Positions 52,155 to 61,485 of a stretch of DNA of 64,000 nucleotides are shown one piece after another (the stretch's first letter is position 1; every line of letters starts with the position of its first letter). The stretch is from Dendrolimus kikuchii (Eukaryota > Arthropoda > Insecta > Lepidoptera > Lasiocampidae). The position numbers and the translations under genes are program-made. The stretch is from NCBI GenBank assembly GCA_019925095.2, contig CM034412.1:15724001-15788000 (forward strand), read 5' to 3'. Below the pieces are notes generated by a model. That model had not been told where the DNA came from. It ran no database searches and saw nothing but the letters and a program-made list of their open reading frames with translations.

Positions 52155-54317
52155 ATGGTGCTTACACGGTCTGGTGCAACCAGTGACGGGATGGATCAGC
52201 ATATACCCTCTGTGGATAGGGGTATCGCTGGAGAGTCTGAGACTCTCTTGTCCGCGTCCGGCGTGGCTCATGTGCCGCCGGGCGCGCCTCCACCGCCTAC
52301 TGCGGGCCCTAGCGGGGCCTCCACCTCTGCTGCGCCGTTTGCGCAGTCGCCGGCGCCGTCTGTTCAACCGGGAACTCCAATAGTTATGACGGATCAACAC
52401 TTGGCGTATCTTTTGTCTTTGATACGCGCTCCAGCTTCACCGCCTGCGCCTGTTACGAGTGCCTTGTCTGGTAACTTTGCAAATTGCTCATCGCGCTTCG
52501 ACGGTGCAAAAGGGAGCGACGTTTTAGCTTTTGTCGACGCTATAGAAATATATAAGGAATGCGTCGGTATAGAAGATCACATAGCCTTGCGAGGCTTACC
52601 AATGCTTTTGTCTGGTCTTGCAGCAACCTGGTGGCAAGGTGTGAAAGCATCTGTTAATAGTTGGCCTGATGCCATAGAATTATTAAAGCAAACTTATGGT
52701 CCTCGTTTGCCGCCACACAGGGTTTACCGGAAAATATTTGAACGGGAACAAGGCGATGAGCCTACCGATATTTTCGTCTGCAAAATAAGAGCATTGTTAG
52801 CACAGTTGCCGTCGACTGCTATCTCTCAGGAAGCTCAGCTCGACATGGTGTATGGGCTACTGCATAAGAGAATAAGGGAGAAGATATGTCGTAAATCTTT
52901 TATGTCTTTCTCTGAGCTATTGGAACAGGCCCGTTCTATTGAAGATATTTTAGATGAAGGCCGTAGCTCTCAGCAGTCACAGCTTAGAAAGAATAAGGAA
53001 TCAGTGACTCCGATTGTAGACACAGCATATCCAGCAGTACCAGCTTCGTCCAGTAAAGCAAGTAGAGCTCGTTGCTATTATTGTAAGCAATTCGGCCATT
53101 TGAAAGAGGAGTGCCCGAAGCTGTTATCTAAGAAATCGTTTCCTGGTAACATTAAGAAAGAAGAAGACAGTTTGACACCTTCAGTAACATGCTTTGGATG
53201 CGGCACGCCTGGTGTTATACGAGCTAATTGCTCTACTTGTAAGAATAAACAGGAATCGTCTGCTTCTATTTCCGCTTTCCAGTCAATTGCCGCTATTGGA
53301 AGCGAGGTCATTGACCCGCGTCAGAGACCCGTAGTGGAATTGGAGATTTATGGTGCTCGTGGAAGTGCGTTGTTTGATACTGGTGCAAAGCAATCGGTTG
53401 CTAGTGAAAGTTTACGTGCACATTTAGTGAAACACGGTCATAAGTTCGATAAAACGTGTACTAGTGTTAAGTTAGCTGATGGTTCATGTAAAAATCTTGT
53501 AGTAGATGTAGCTAAGGTGGATGTAAGGGTGCCGCAGGGGCCTGTCGTTCCCACTCTTTTTATCATTTTGCCTGGTGCAACTGATACCTTGTTAGGTATG
53601 AATTTTTTATTAGACGCAGGTGTGGTACTTGACTTTAAAAATTCTCGTTATACTTTTAGTCATATACCGCGATATTTTACGATGAGATTTGAACCAGAGG
53701 TAGGTTCCCATTTTGGGTCGGATCAACGTCAACGGCTCTCGGAACTCCTGAATGATCAAGAGGACATTTTTACTCCAGGGGGAGCGCCAACTTCTTTTGC
53801 GCTGCATCGTATAGATACGGGCGATGCTACGCGAATCACTAATCAACAGCGTCGGAGGAAGATTTACGCCGATAGGGGGCGTCAACCCGCACCAAGCTAC
53901 AAAATTGGTGATTTAGTTTTGGTTTCGGCCCACGTTTCCAGTAATGTTGACAAAGGGGTTACTAGTAAGTTTACGCCCAGACGACTGGGACCGTTCAAAA
54001 TAGCTGAGTTAGTTAGTCCTACCACCTATAAAGTAGTAGATAATAATGGAAACACTACTAAGTACCACGCTAGTGCTCTCACTTTATATCAAGGAGATTC
54101 TGCCGTAATTCAGAGTAGGAGGAGGGGTAGGCCTTCCAAAGCCAAGTCCTCTCCCGGGGTGTCCGAGGACTTGGAGGGGGAGACTATAGCGCGGCAAGTA
54201 TGTAAAAGCGCTGGAAGTATACGTGTTGGGAACATCGTATCCCCGATGCGGGCCCCCGCTCCACCCTCGCGGCGTTCGGGTCGCCCGACCCGCCCGCCGG
54301 CCAAGCTACTCAGTTAA
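52155..54317 (+). CDS. Gag-protease fused to integrase C-terminus (720 codons)
   Basis: ATG to TAA. Residues 1-90 are Pro/Ala/Ser-rich. Residues ~105-270 are a retrotransposon Gag core (FDGAKGSDVLAFVDAIEIYK, LSGLAATWWQGVK). A zinc knuckle C307-x2-C310-x4-H315-x4-C320 is followed by a second, defective one (C346, C349, Val in place of His, C359). The aspartic protease motif is FDTGA (D408-T-G) with LLGMNFL downstream. At ~D557-R568 the start of the RT lead-in (LHRIDTGDA) joins directly to the integrase C-terminal part (KIYADRGRQPAPSYKIGDLV, TSKFTPRRLGPFKI, YHASAL). The frame is intact across the junction. The last 39 codons lie within the right direct repeat. It could still make particles and protease but not copy or insert itself. 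Confidence 0.85.
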   Translation: MVLTRSGATSDGMDQHIPSVDRGIAGESETLLSASGVAHVPPGAPPPPTAGPSGASTSAAPFAQSPAPSVQPGTPIVMTDQHLAYLLSLIRAPASPPAPVTSALSGNFANCSSRFDGAKGSDVLAFVDAIEIYKECVGIEDHIALRGLPMLLSGLAATWWQGVKASVNSWPDAIELLKQTYGPRLPPHRVYRKIFEREQGDEPTDIFVCKIRALLAQLPSTAISQEAQLDMVYGLLHKRIREKICRKSFMSFSELLEQARSIEDILDEGRSSQQSQLRKNKESVTPIVDTAYPAVPASSSKASRARCYYCKQFGHLKEECPKLLSKKSFPGNIKKEEDSLTPSVTCFGCGTPGVIRANCSTCKNKQESSASISAFQSIAAIGSEVIDPRQRPVVELEIYGARGSALFDTGAKQSVASESLRAHLVKHGHKFDKTCTSVKLADGSCKNLVVDVAKVDVRVPQGPVVPTLFIILPGATDTLLGMNFLLDAGVVLDFKNSRYTFSHIPRYFTMRFEPEVGSHFGSDQRQRLSELLNDQEDIFTPGGAPTSFALHRIDTGDATRITNQQRRRKIYADRGRQPAPSYKIGDLVLVSAHVSSNVDKGVTSKFTPRRLGPFKIAELVSPTTYKVVDNNGNTTKYHASALTLYQGDSAVIQSRRRGRPSKAKSSPGVSEDLEGETIARQVCKSAGSIRVGNIVSPMRAPAPPSRRSGRPTRPPAKLLS

Positions 54318-54431
54318 TCCTGCAACCTTGTGACGTACGCATGTATGTAGGAACTCACGCGCCGGCCTGCGCGCCGCGCGTTCGGGGTTCGTTCAGTAGG
54401 TTTATTCATTAAAACAAGTTTACCAATCAAG
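54201..54431 (+). repeat. Right direct repeat of the gypsy-type element
   Basis: Same as 51027-51257 except GTGTTGGG for GTGCTGGG. After ACCAATCAAG the two flanks differ. The ORF's stop TAA lies inside it. Confidence 0.8.
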
Positions 54432-54535
54432 TATTTATTGAATCTTAACAGATAGAAGATTAAAATATATAACCAAATGCAGAAGAGAACACGTGAAAGA
54501 AATGAATTTATCTTATTATGTAACATTCTTAATGA

Positions 54536-55254
54536 AACAAAGGTTATGGTGTTTGAAAGAGAAGAAACCAGAACGAATGCAAGGATAATGGTCGATGATG
54601 TTATGCTAGAGCAAGTGAATGAGTTTGTATATCTTGGACGTGCTTTTAGCAGGGATGGAAGGTACACCGCTGATATAGAAAGAAGAGTGAATTTGGGGAA
54701 AAACTTCTAGGCGCTAAGAACCTCAGCCAGAAGGCCCAGCTAGCCATACACAACGCGGTGCTGGTACCTACGCTCACGTATGGAAGCGAGAGTTGGGTAT
54801 GGAAGAGAGAGCATGAAAGTAGAGTAAACGCGGTCGAGATGCGAGCACTGCGCAAAATCTGCGGAGTGACGCTCGCGGACCGCGTTCGTAATACCGAAGT
54901 AAGAAAGAGAGTTGGTCTGAAAGAGAGTGTCGGGGTGAAGGTAAGGAAAGGAATGCTCCGGTGGTTCGGGCATGTGGAAAGAATGCATGATGAAAGAATG
55001 ACTAAACAGATATACAATGCAAAAGTGGATGGATGCAGAAGTCGTGGAAGGCCACGACACACCTTCCATGATCAAATTGATCGTGTACTAGCAGAAGGTG
55101 ATGTCAAGAGCCTTAAGAACAGACGAGCGTGCATGACAAGAGTTATGAATGTCAAAGAGGCAAGTGAGGTGTGTAAGAATAAGCCTAAATGGCACTCTGT
55201 TGTTCGTGCCTACCCCGCAAGGGAACTGGCGTGAAGTTATGTATGTATGTATGT
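54536..55254 (+). mobile_element. Family R copy 14, with target duplication
   Basis: Perfect 11-bp duplication ATTCTTAATGA at 54525-54535 and 55255-55265. Longest 5' reach (KVMVFEREETRTNARIMVDD). An internal deletion near 54700 (GGGGAAAAACTTC) breaks the frame. Confidence 0.92.
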
Positions 55255-55297
55255 ATTCTTAATGATTGAAGGGAACTCGTAGGTATCATTATATATA

Positions 55298-55614
55298 TCT
55301 ACATATATAAAAGAAAGTTGTGTTAGTTACACTACTTATAAATCAAGAACGGCTGTACCGATTTGGCTGATAATTAGTGAGGAGCTTAGATCCAGGAGAC
55401 GGATATAGGATACTTTTAATCCCGTTGCAACCGGTAGGTTTCGCTGAGATCGGGTTCTAGAATCTTCCTAATCACCTGGAGCGATTTTGTTTTTGTGTAT
55501 TTGAGTGGGTTACCGGATGGTTTAGTTTCGCAATTAGAACCGGTAGGTGGCGCTGGGATTGGGTCCTAGATTTTTATGTTTTCAGAGCAGGACAACATCT
55601 GCCGGGGCCGCTAG
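55298..55614 (+). mobile_element. Helitron-like element, family HC
   Basis: A|TCTACATATATAAAAG to TCTGCCGGGGCCGCTAG|T, 317 bp. About one interval of the minisatellite of 5213-5700. Confidence 0.8.
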
Positions 55615-55619
55615 TTAAT

Positions 55620-55975
55620 ATGCAAAGCAAAAACACTGCAAAAACTTTGTACCCCTTTTTACTACTTTGCGCGGACGCAAGAATATGAAATTTTGCACAA
55701 TTATAGATTATATAGAGGAGTGCGAAATGCTAATATTTTTAAAAAAATTATGCATAAAATATACAAAATCAATAAAAAAAACATTACCCACACTACTACG
55801 TAATTGACACACACACGCATATATATTTTGTTTATTTCTAAAGTCAAATTAACAGTGTAGTCTTGGCGAAATCTGTGATTATAGAAGTATAGTCTTTGAC
55901 AACAGAACCTTAATAATGTTAACCTAATAATTTAAATTAATTATAGTCGGATTTCGACCACTGGGCGACCACTAG
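55620..55975 (+). mobile_element. Family G element, uninterrupted
   Basis: GCAAAAACTTTGTACCCC to GGGCGACCACTAG|T. Reference for the split copy 11870-12721. Confidence 0.65.
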
Positions 55976-56179
55976 TGTTTATAAAAGAGAGATAAATAAT
56001 TAGGTATTTTAAAAAAAAGTAATTTACTTAGTCACAATAATAATGCATCTGAAAAACGACCGCGTCTTTAGAAACCCCGCTATCGTCCGAAAAATTAGTA
56101 CTGAAAATTCCTCAAGGACATTGGCGTGGCTACAAGCCTTAAGAAAACATATTATAACTCTATTCTATAACATTTTGAC

Positions 56180-56415
56180 AGGTGGTAGGGCATTTGCCCG
56201 ACTGGATGGCTACCACCCCTGGTCTAAAGCATGTCGCCATAACAACCTTGAGTTGTGTTCCGGCATTAGTGACCAGGTTCCAGTGACCCTTAAGAGAGCA
56301 GCAGCGCATTTGTAGCACCTTTTGTGTTACAAATGTCCATAGGCGATGGTAACCGCTTTCCATTAAGTGGGCCGTCTGCCTGTCTGCTGAACTCCTGCAA
56401 TAAAAATAAAAAAAA
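56180..56415 (+). repeat. Family S retroposon, short form
   Basis: CAGGTGGTAGGGC to CTCCTGCAATAAAAATAAAAAAAA. Possible duplication AACAT(T/A)TT around it. Confidence 0.85.
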
Positions 56416-56574
56416 ACATATTGGCATTCTTCCCAAATTGGTGTCATTATGCCATCGAGTGCAAGTCTGCATCTAATCGCTTCCATGACCAGGTGCATTC
56501 CATTTTACTATTATTCACTAATCACCAAGAAGTGGTTAAGTGATTTCCTAAACATTATTATAAATCATTTCTTA

Positions 56575-56909
56575 ATACATACATACATACATACACAACT
56601 TCACGCCAGTTCCCTTGCGGGGTAGGCACGAACAACAGAGCGCCATTTAGGCTTATTCTTACACACCTCACTTGCTTCTTTGACATTCATAACTCTTGTC
56701 ATGCACGCTCGTCTCTTCTTAAGGCTCCTGATATCACCCTCCGCTAGTACACGATCAATTTGATCACGGAAGGTGTGTCGTGGCCTTCCACGACTTCTGC
56801 ATCCATCCACCTTTGCATTGTATATCTGTTTAGTCATTCTTTCATCATGCCTTCTTTCCACACGCCCGAACCACCGGAGCATTCCTTTCCTTACCTTCAC
56901 CCCGACACT
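56575..56909 (-). mobile_element. Family R copy 15
   Basis: (CATA)n on the plus strand, then antisense coding back to VGVKVRKGMLRWFGRVER. No convincing duplication. Confidence 0.85.
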
Positions 56910-57179
56910 TCAAACCTAACTTAAAAATATATATACAATAGTAAAAAAACTAAAATTAAAATAAAACCAATATTAAAGCCCGTCCAGCCCCACCAGACCA
57001 CTGTCGCTGGGCATTGTACCATAGAATAAATAAAAATATAACATTATTATTCAATTAAGGAAATGGCCGATTGTATCGTTTAGAAATACGAGGGTACACA
57101 ACAAAATTAATTATTAACTTTAAAAGAAAACATGACTAGAACAACTATGCTACTAAATAACTGTAACAGAAGTTAGAAG

Positions 57180-57545
57180 AAGATTAGGCTCCCATAGAGT
57201 AAATAATAACCATAAATAAAATTAAAATTAAATAATTAAAATTAACAAGTTGGCCGTAGGCTAAATAAAACTTTAACAATACTCGTTGACACTTGACATT
57301 TTTGTCTTCCGTGATCACGGCCACTGAAAAGTGGCCGAAACGTCGGAAAAACCAAAATCAAGTAAAATTACATACATACATACATACATAATTTCACGCC
57401 AGTTCCCTTGCGGGGTAGGCACGAACAACAGAGTGCCATTTAGGCTTATTCTTACACAACTCACTTGCCTCAAATAAAATTACCGCGCTTAAAACCGTTA
57501 AAACGTAGTTTTATTATGTATACAAGTCGCGAAAACTTAAGAAAA
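57180..57545 (+). repeat. Family Q hairpin repeat, split by family R
   Basis: GGCTCCCATAGAGTAAATAA ..., best hairpin at 57322-57345 (GGCCACTGAAAAGTGGCC then GAAACGTCGG), continuing after the insertion with ACCGCGCTTAAAACCG. Confidence 0.7.
57372..57469 (-). mobile_element. Family R copy 16 (98 bp), with target duplication
   Basis: Flanked by TCAAGTAAAATTAC (57358-57371) and TCAAATAAAATTAC (57470-57483), 14 bp with one mismatch. Only the last ~100 bp of the LINE. Confidence 0.92.
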
Positions 57546-57589
57546 TATTATGTAACAGAAGTGTTAAAGAGAGGTCAGATAAAAAGCCA

Positions 57590-57760
57590 ACAACCTTGAG
57601 TTGTGTTCCGGCGTTAATGACCAGGTTCCAGTCTCCTTTAAGAGAGCAGCAGCGCATTTGTAGCAGCTTTGGTGTTACAAATGTCCATAGGCGATGGTAA
57701 CCGCTTTCCATCAAGTGGGCCGTCTGCCTGTCTGCTGAGCTCCTGCAATAAAAAAAAAGC
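57590..57760 (+). repeat. Family S retroposon, 3' half
   Basis: CCAACAACCTTGAGTTGTG to CTCCTGCAATAAAAAAAA. Confidence 0.8.
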
Positions 57761-57913
57761 ATCTCAAATAAACGTGCATGTATGAAGAGGTTAATTGTTA
57801 ATAAATCTATGTTTAAATTCATTTTAACTCTGTTAGAGGATAAACCCGAGCTAGGGTTAGTCATTGTAAAATTTCAAGATTAATAAAGTGTACACATATT
57901 CCTGGCTGTTGTT

Positions 57914-57978
57914 TCATAAATACAAGCGGACTGGTATCACTGCGTTATATTGCTTGCTTTTATAAACCCACCTAAAGC
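57914..57978 (-). CDS. Candidate terminal exon (weak)
   Basis: Minus strand: acceptor CTGTTTTTGTTCCACAG|, then (x)FRWVYKSKQYNAVIPVRLYL and TGA in one open frame, entering phase 1. No partner exon or AATAAA found. It may be chance. Confidence 0.25.
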
Positions 57979-58146
57979 CTGTGGAACAAAAACAGTAAAT
58001 CAATTTTTTTTTTAAATCTAGCTGTAAAGCGACCAACCGAGTAATTAAAAATCAGAAATAAATATTTTCTAAAAAAAATTGAAGTCGGTGCGAAATAAAA
58101 CATAAAAATTACTCTATTTTGCATATTTGTTGTTGTTTTTTTAAAT

Positions 58147-58669
58147 TGTTACGAGTTAGCAGGACTCGAATTAAAATGCCGGTTAGAATTATTATAGAGT
58201 TTCTTAGAACTATACAAACACGCATAACACAGGTACAAATATAACCGAAAACAATACATTCAAACGTAATGCAGAAGGGCGTAATTCAATAAAACGCGCA
58301 ACGTCCGTCACTATTAGATTTCAGAATGTACACACGTCATGCCCGTATCATAGTTGTAGCTCAACTAACCCCTCTCTCCATCAGGCCGTCGTTTTATACT
58401 TCACAAATGCAAAATGTACCCGCCCGGCGACGTCGAAACAATTTCCTAGAATTAGCTTGTAATTGTAATCCACAACACCTGGCTAATGATGCTAATGAGC
58501 GAGGACAGTAGGTTGTTCTCCACGATAACTAGAAACGTATGTCAATAAATAAGTGAACAAAAGACGATCATAAAATGATTACAATTAGTTCAAATGCCAA
58601 CAGATAATAAAATGTGCTTTTACAAATCTGTACGTGGAATTTGTCTTTTTCGGGGCCTAGTTTGTAACA
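58147..58669 (-). mobile_element. Family T solo LTR
   Basis: Plus-strand ends TGTTACGAGTTAGCAGG and GTTTGTAACA, 523 bp, both intact. Flanks AAAT and ATAT, so the duplication is worn or absent. Confidence 0.8.
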
Positions 58670-59045
58670 ATATGTTTACTTGGCACCGACTTAAAGATGT
58701 TGTATAAAATATTTATTTTTTGCATTTTATTTACTTTTAAAGTAGGTTTATTTTTTGCTAAGTAAAAATATTTTTCACCTTTAAGTTACGTATATGATAT
58801 GATAGCAGCAGCACACCACGACCAAATCACAGATCTTTTCAAGAAAAGTAAAGAAGTGCATGTACGAAGAAATTATAGAAACTATTTCAAGCCAAAGCTG
58901 TGTGCCAAGTTTTAAAGAGATCAACCATATCTACTTACCTCCATGAGAAACAAGCATGATGGTATATTAGCATAACCTCAAGTTATTCATTACATTCTTC
59001 TATACCGTCCTCTCTATATTCCTTCAGACATCCGTCCTGTTTTTC
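58670..59045. other. Unassigned spacer, possible family F scrap
   Basis: ACTTGGCACCGACTTAAAGATG near 58680 resembles the family F hairpin. No exon recognised. Confidence 0.35.
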
Positions 59046-59325
59046 TTATTGCTGAAGCATACCAGACAAGCTGACAGTCCAGGTGTAGTGGAAAGTGGTT
59101 ACCATCTTCTATGGACATTAGCCACACCAAAGGTGCAGTCTCCAAGGGGAACTAGAACCTGAACACTGATGCCGGAATACAACTCAAGGTTGTTATGGTG
59201 GCATACTTTAGACTAGAGGTGGTAGCTATCCAGTTTGGCAAACGCCCTACCACCTGGCTGTGGCTTGTTTTATCGCCTTTTACGACAGGCCGCCCCAACG
59301 CAGGAATTTGTATATCTCCTTTATC
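59046..59325 (-). repeat. Diverged family S copy
   Basis: GAAGCATACCAGACAAGCTG...GCCCTACCACCTGGCTGTGG...CCGCCCCAACGCAGG, an old minus-strand long form. Confidence 0.65.
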
Positions 59326-59354
59326 CTACCACGTCTATTTCATCGTAAAAGCTG

Positions 59355-59460
59355 ACAACGCGTTAGCTTCGCTCTGGTGTTGCAAACGTCTATAAATTTC
59401 GGTAACCACTTTCCATTAGATGTGCTCTTTGCCTGTATGCCAGTTTCACAATTTAAAAAA
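59355..59460 (+). repeat. Diverged family S 3' fragment, inverted to the previous
   Basis: CTCTGGTGTTGCAAACGTCTATAAATTTCGG...CTTTGCCTGTATGCC. Confidence 0.5.
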
Positions 59461-59551
59461 AAATATCAGAATATCGACTGTAAATACATTTGGATTTTTA
59501 TCATAAAAGATGTTGGAACTTAACATACTGTTTTCTTTTTACTACCCTCAG

Positions 59552-59760
59552 CTCGCCACCTGCCGCGTCGTGTTGGCACATATCCAAATTGCGCAATGTG
59601 TACACCTACTCCAGGCATATACTGTGAATTGAATCCTAACCAAGGCTTGGAGTCAGCTTGCACCGCTACTGCCAATTTTCATCATTACATTATTTCTTTC
59701 AGGAACACAACTGCTTTGAAATCAAAGCAAAAACTTACTGGTACTGACGATAAAATTTGA
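59552..59760 (+). CDS. Terminal exon of an unrecognised Cys-containing protein
   Basis: The acceptor is strong (TTTTCTTTTTACTACCCTCAG|). One frame, entered in phase 1, is open for 68 codons to TGA, and the other two frames stop early. It reads RHLPRRVGTYPNCAMCTPTP, then GIYCELNPNQGLESACTAT, then ...KLTGTDDKI. Four cysteines (C-x2-C-x7-C-x11-C) suggest a small secreted or disulfide-rich module, but I do not recognise the family. A family R insertion begins 31 bp past the stop. Upstream exons were not found among the repeats. Confidence 0.5.
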
Positions 59761-59791
59761 GGCCATCCACAAATAACATTACACGAATTTC

Positions 59792-60123
59792 GTAATAGCG
59801 AAGTAAGAAAGAGAGTTGGTCTGAAAGAGAGTGTCGGGGTGAAGGTAAGGAAAGGAATGCTCCGGTGGTTCGGGCATGTGGAAAGAATGCATGATGAAAA
59901 AATGACTAAACAGATATACAATGCAAAAGTGGATGGATGCAGAAGTCGTGGAAGGCCACGACAAACCTTCCATGATCAAATTGATCGTGTACCAGCGGAG
60001 GGTGATGTCAGGAGCCTTAAGAACAGACGAGTATGCATGACAAGAGTTATGAATGTCAAAGAAGCAACTCTGTTGTTCGTGCCTACCCCGCAAGGGAACT
60101 GGCGTGAAGTTATGTATGTATGT
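59792..60123 (+). mobile_element. Family R copy 17
   Basis: GTAATAGCGAAGTAAG to (TATG)2. Possible short duplication AATTTC (59786-59791 and 60124-60129). An internal ~45-bp deletion (GAAGCA|ACTCTG). Confidence 0.85.
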
Positions 60124-60279
60124 AATTTCATGATTCTTGACCTCTCCCCCATTCTAGTCACGGCTGGCCCCTCCCTTCCTAGTGTGACGTCACATATTTT
60201 GAAATTTTACATCAAGAGATTATTAATTTAAAACAGCAGTTCCTTAATAAGTTTCATTTCCATTTAAAATTATTATCTA

Positions 60280-60613
60280 TCTGCTTCTATATATATAAAA
60301 GACAGGCGTGTTAGTTACACTATTTATAACTCACCAACGGCTGTACCGATTTGGCTGAAAATTGGTGGGGAGGTAGTTTAGAACCAGGAGACGGACATAG
60401 AATACTTTTTATCCTGTTGGAACTGGTAGGTGGCGCTGAGATCGGGTTCTAGAATCCTCCTAATCACCTGGACCGATTTTGGTGATTTTGTTTTTGTGTG
60501 TTTGAGTGGGTTCCCGGATGATTTAGATTCATAAATAGAACCGGTACGCGGCGCTGAGATCGGGTTCTAGATTTTTTTTTTCAGAGCAGGACAACGTCTG
60601 CCGGGGCCGCTAG
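60280..60613 (+). mobile_element. Helitron-like element, family HC
   Basis: A|TCTGCTTCTATATATATAAAAG to TCTGCCGGGGCCGCTAG|T, 334 bp. Confidence 0.8.
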
Positions 60614-61005
60614 TATATATGTAAAAATCAATTTCTGTTCATTAGTCTCGCTAAAAATCGAGAACGGCTGGACTGATTTGGCTAATTTTGGTATTGAATT
60701 ATTTGTAGAAGTCCAGGGAAAGTTTAGAAGGTGAGTAAATATGAAAAAAATGCTTGGAATATAGTGAAATAATTTCGCTTTCCCTTAGAAACTATTCCTA
60801 CCTGTCAAACATTTGATATTCATCCCGTCGTTTAGAAATCAATTAAATTTAAAAGTCGTTCAGAAATCAGATTAAATTTAAAAGTTTTTTTTTTTCATTT
60901 TTTTGGCTTTAAATGTCAAACGTTTGATGTTCGTCCCGTCGTTCAGAAATCAACGATTTTTATTTATTGATGCTGAGGCGGTACGAAGTTTGCCCCGTCA
61001 GCTAG
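60614..61005 (+). mobile_element. Helitron-like element, family HB, abutting the previous
   Basis: TATATATGTAAAAATCAATTTC to TTTGCCCCGTCAGCTAG|T. It starts immediately after the CTAG of the HC copy. Confidence 0.75.
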
Positions 61006-61141
61006 TTTTTTAATAATTTAAACGCTATGCTCATACAGACAGAGTTAGAAATATTAATAAATCTTTTCGTCTATTGTTCAAATTTCGTGCACACCTTAAC
61101 GTGTGACGTATTTTGTGGTTGACTTAAAACAATATATAATA

Positions 61142-61405
61142 ACAGCCCATTAGTGTCCCACTGTTGGGCTCGGGCCTCCCGCTATTCTCCGGACAGTATA
61201 CCCGCCACGCTTGTCCAAGGCGGCTTGGCAGGTTTGACACATCGGTTAACTCGATGTCCAGGTTGCATCACGATGTTTTCCTTCACCGTTGTTATTACGT
61301 GGTAATTTTAACAATATACACATGTCATCGGAAAACTGCCTAAGTGGTGCATGCGCCCTTTGAGTTTAGGACGTGTGCGCTAGCCATTACGCTACCACGA
61401 CTCTT
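61142..61405 (-). repeat. tRNA-derived SINE, B box deleted
   Basis: Same family as 31540-31826. A box TAGCGTAATGG kept near 61385-61395. The ~22-bp segment with the B box is missing. Confidence 0.75.
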
Positions 61406-61485
61406 ATAACTCTAGTTCTCTAAAACAATATAAATTATAATATTTATGTATAAAAGAACGTTCATTAAAATACTCTGCTTCTTTC

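Larger units (their letters stand above)
51027..54431 (+). mobile_element. Ty3/gypsy-type retrotransposon, internally deleted
   Basis: Bounded by direct repeats 51027-51257 and 54201-54431 (one difference seen in ~230 bp). A candidate primer-binding region (TTGGCAGCCCAACGTGTGGC, ~51288) follows the first repeat, then a ~850-bp leader and one ORF. The reverse transcriptase, RNase H and integrase core are absent. Borders are uncertain: the LTR proper may start at TGTGACGTACGCATG (51155 and 54329). Confidence 0.8.
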
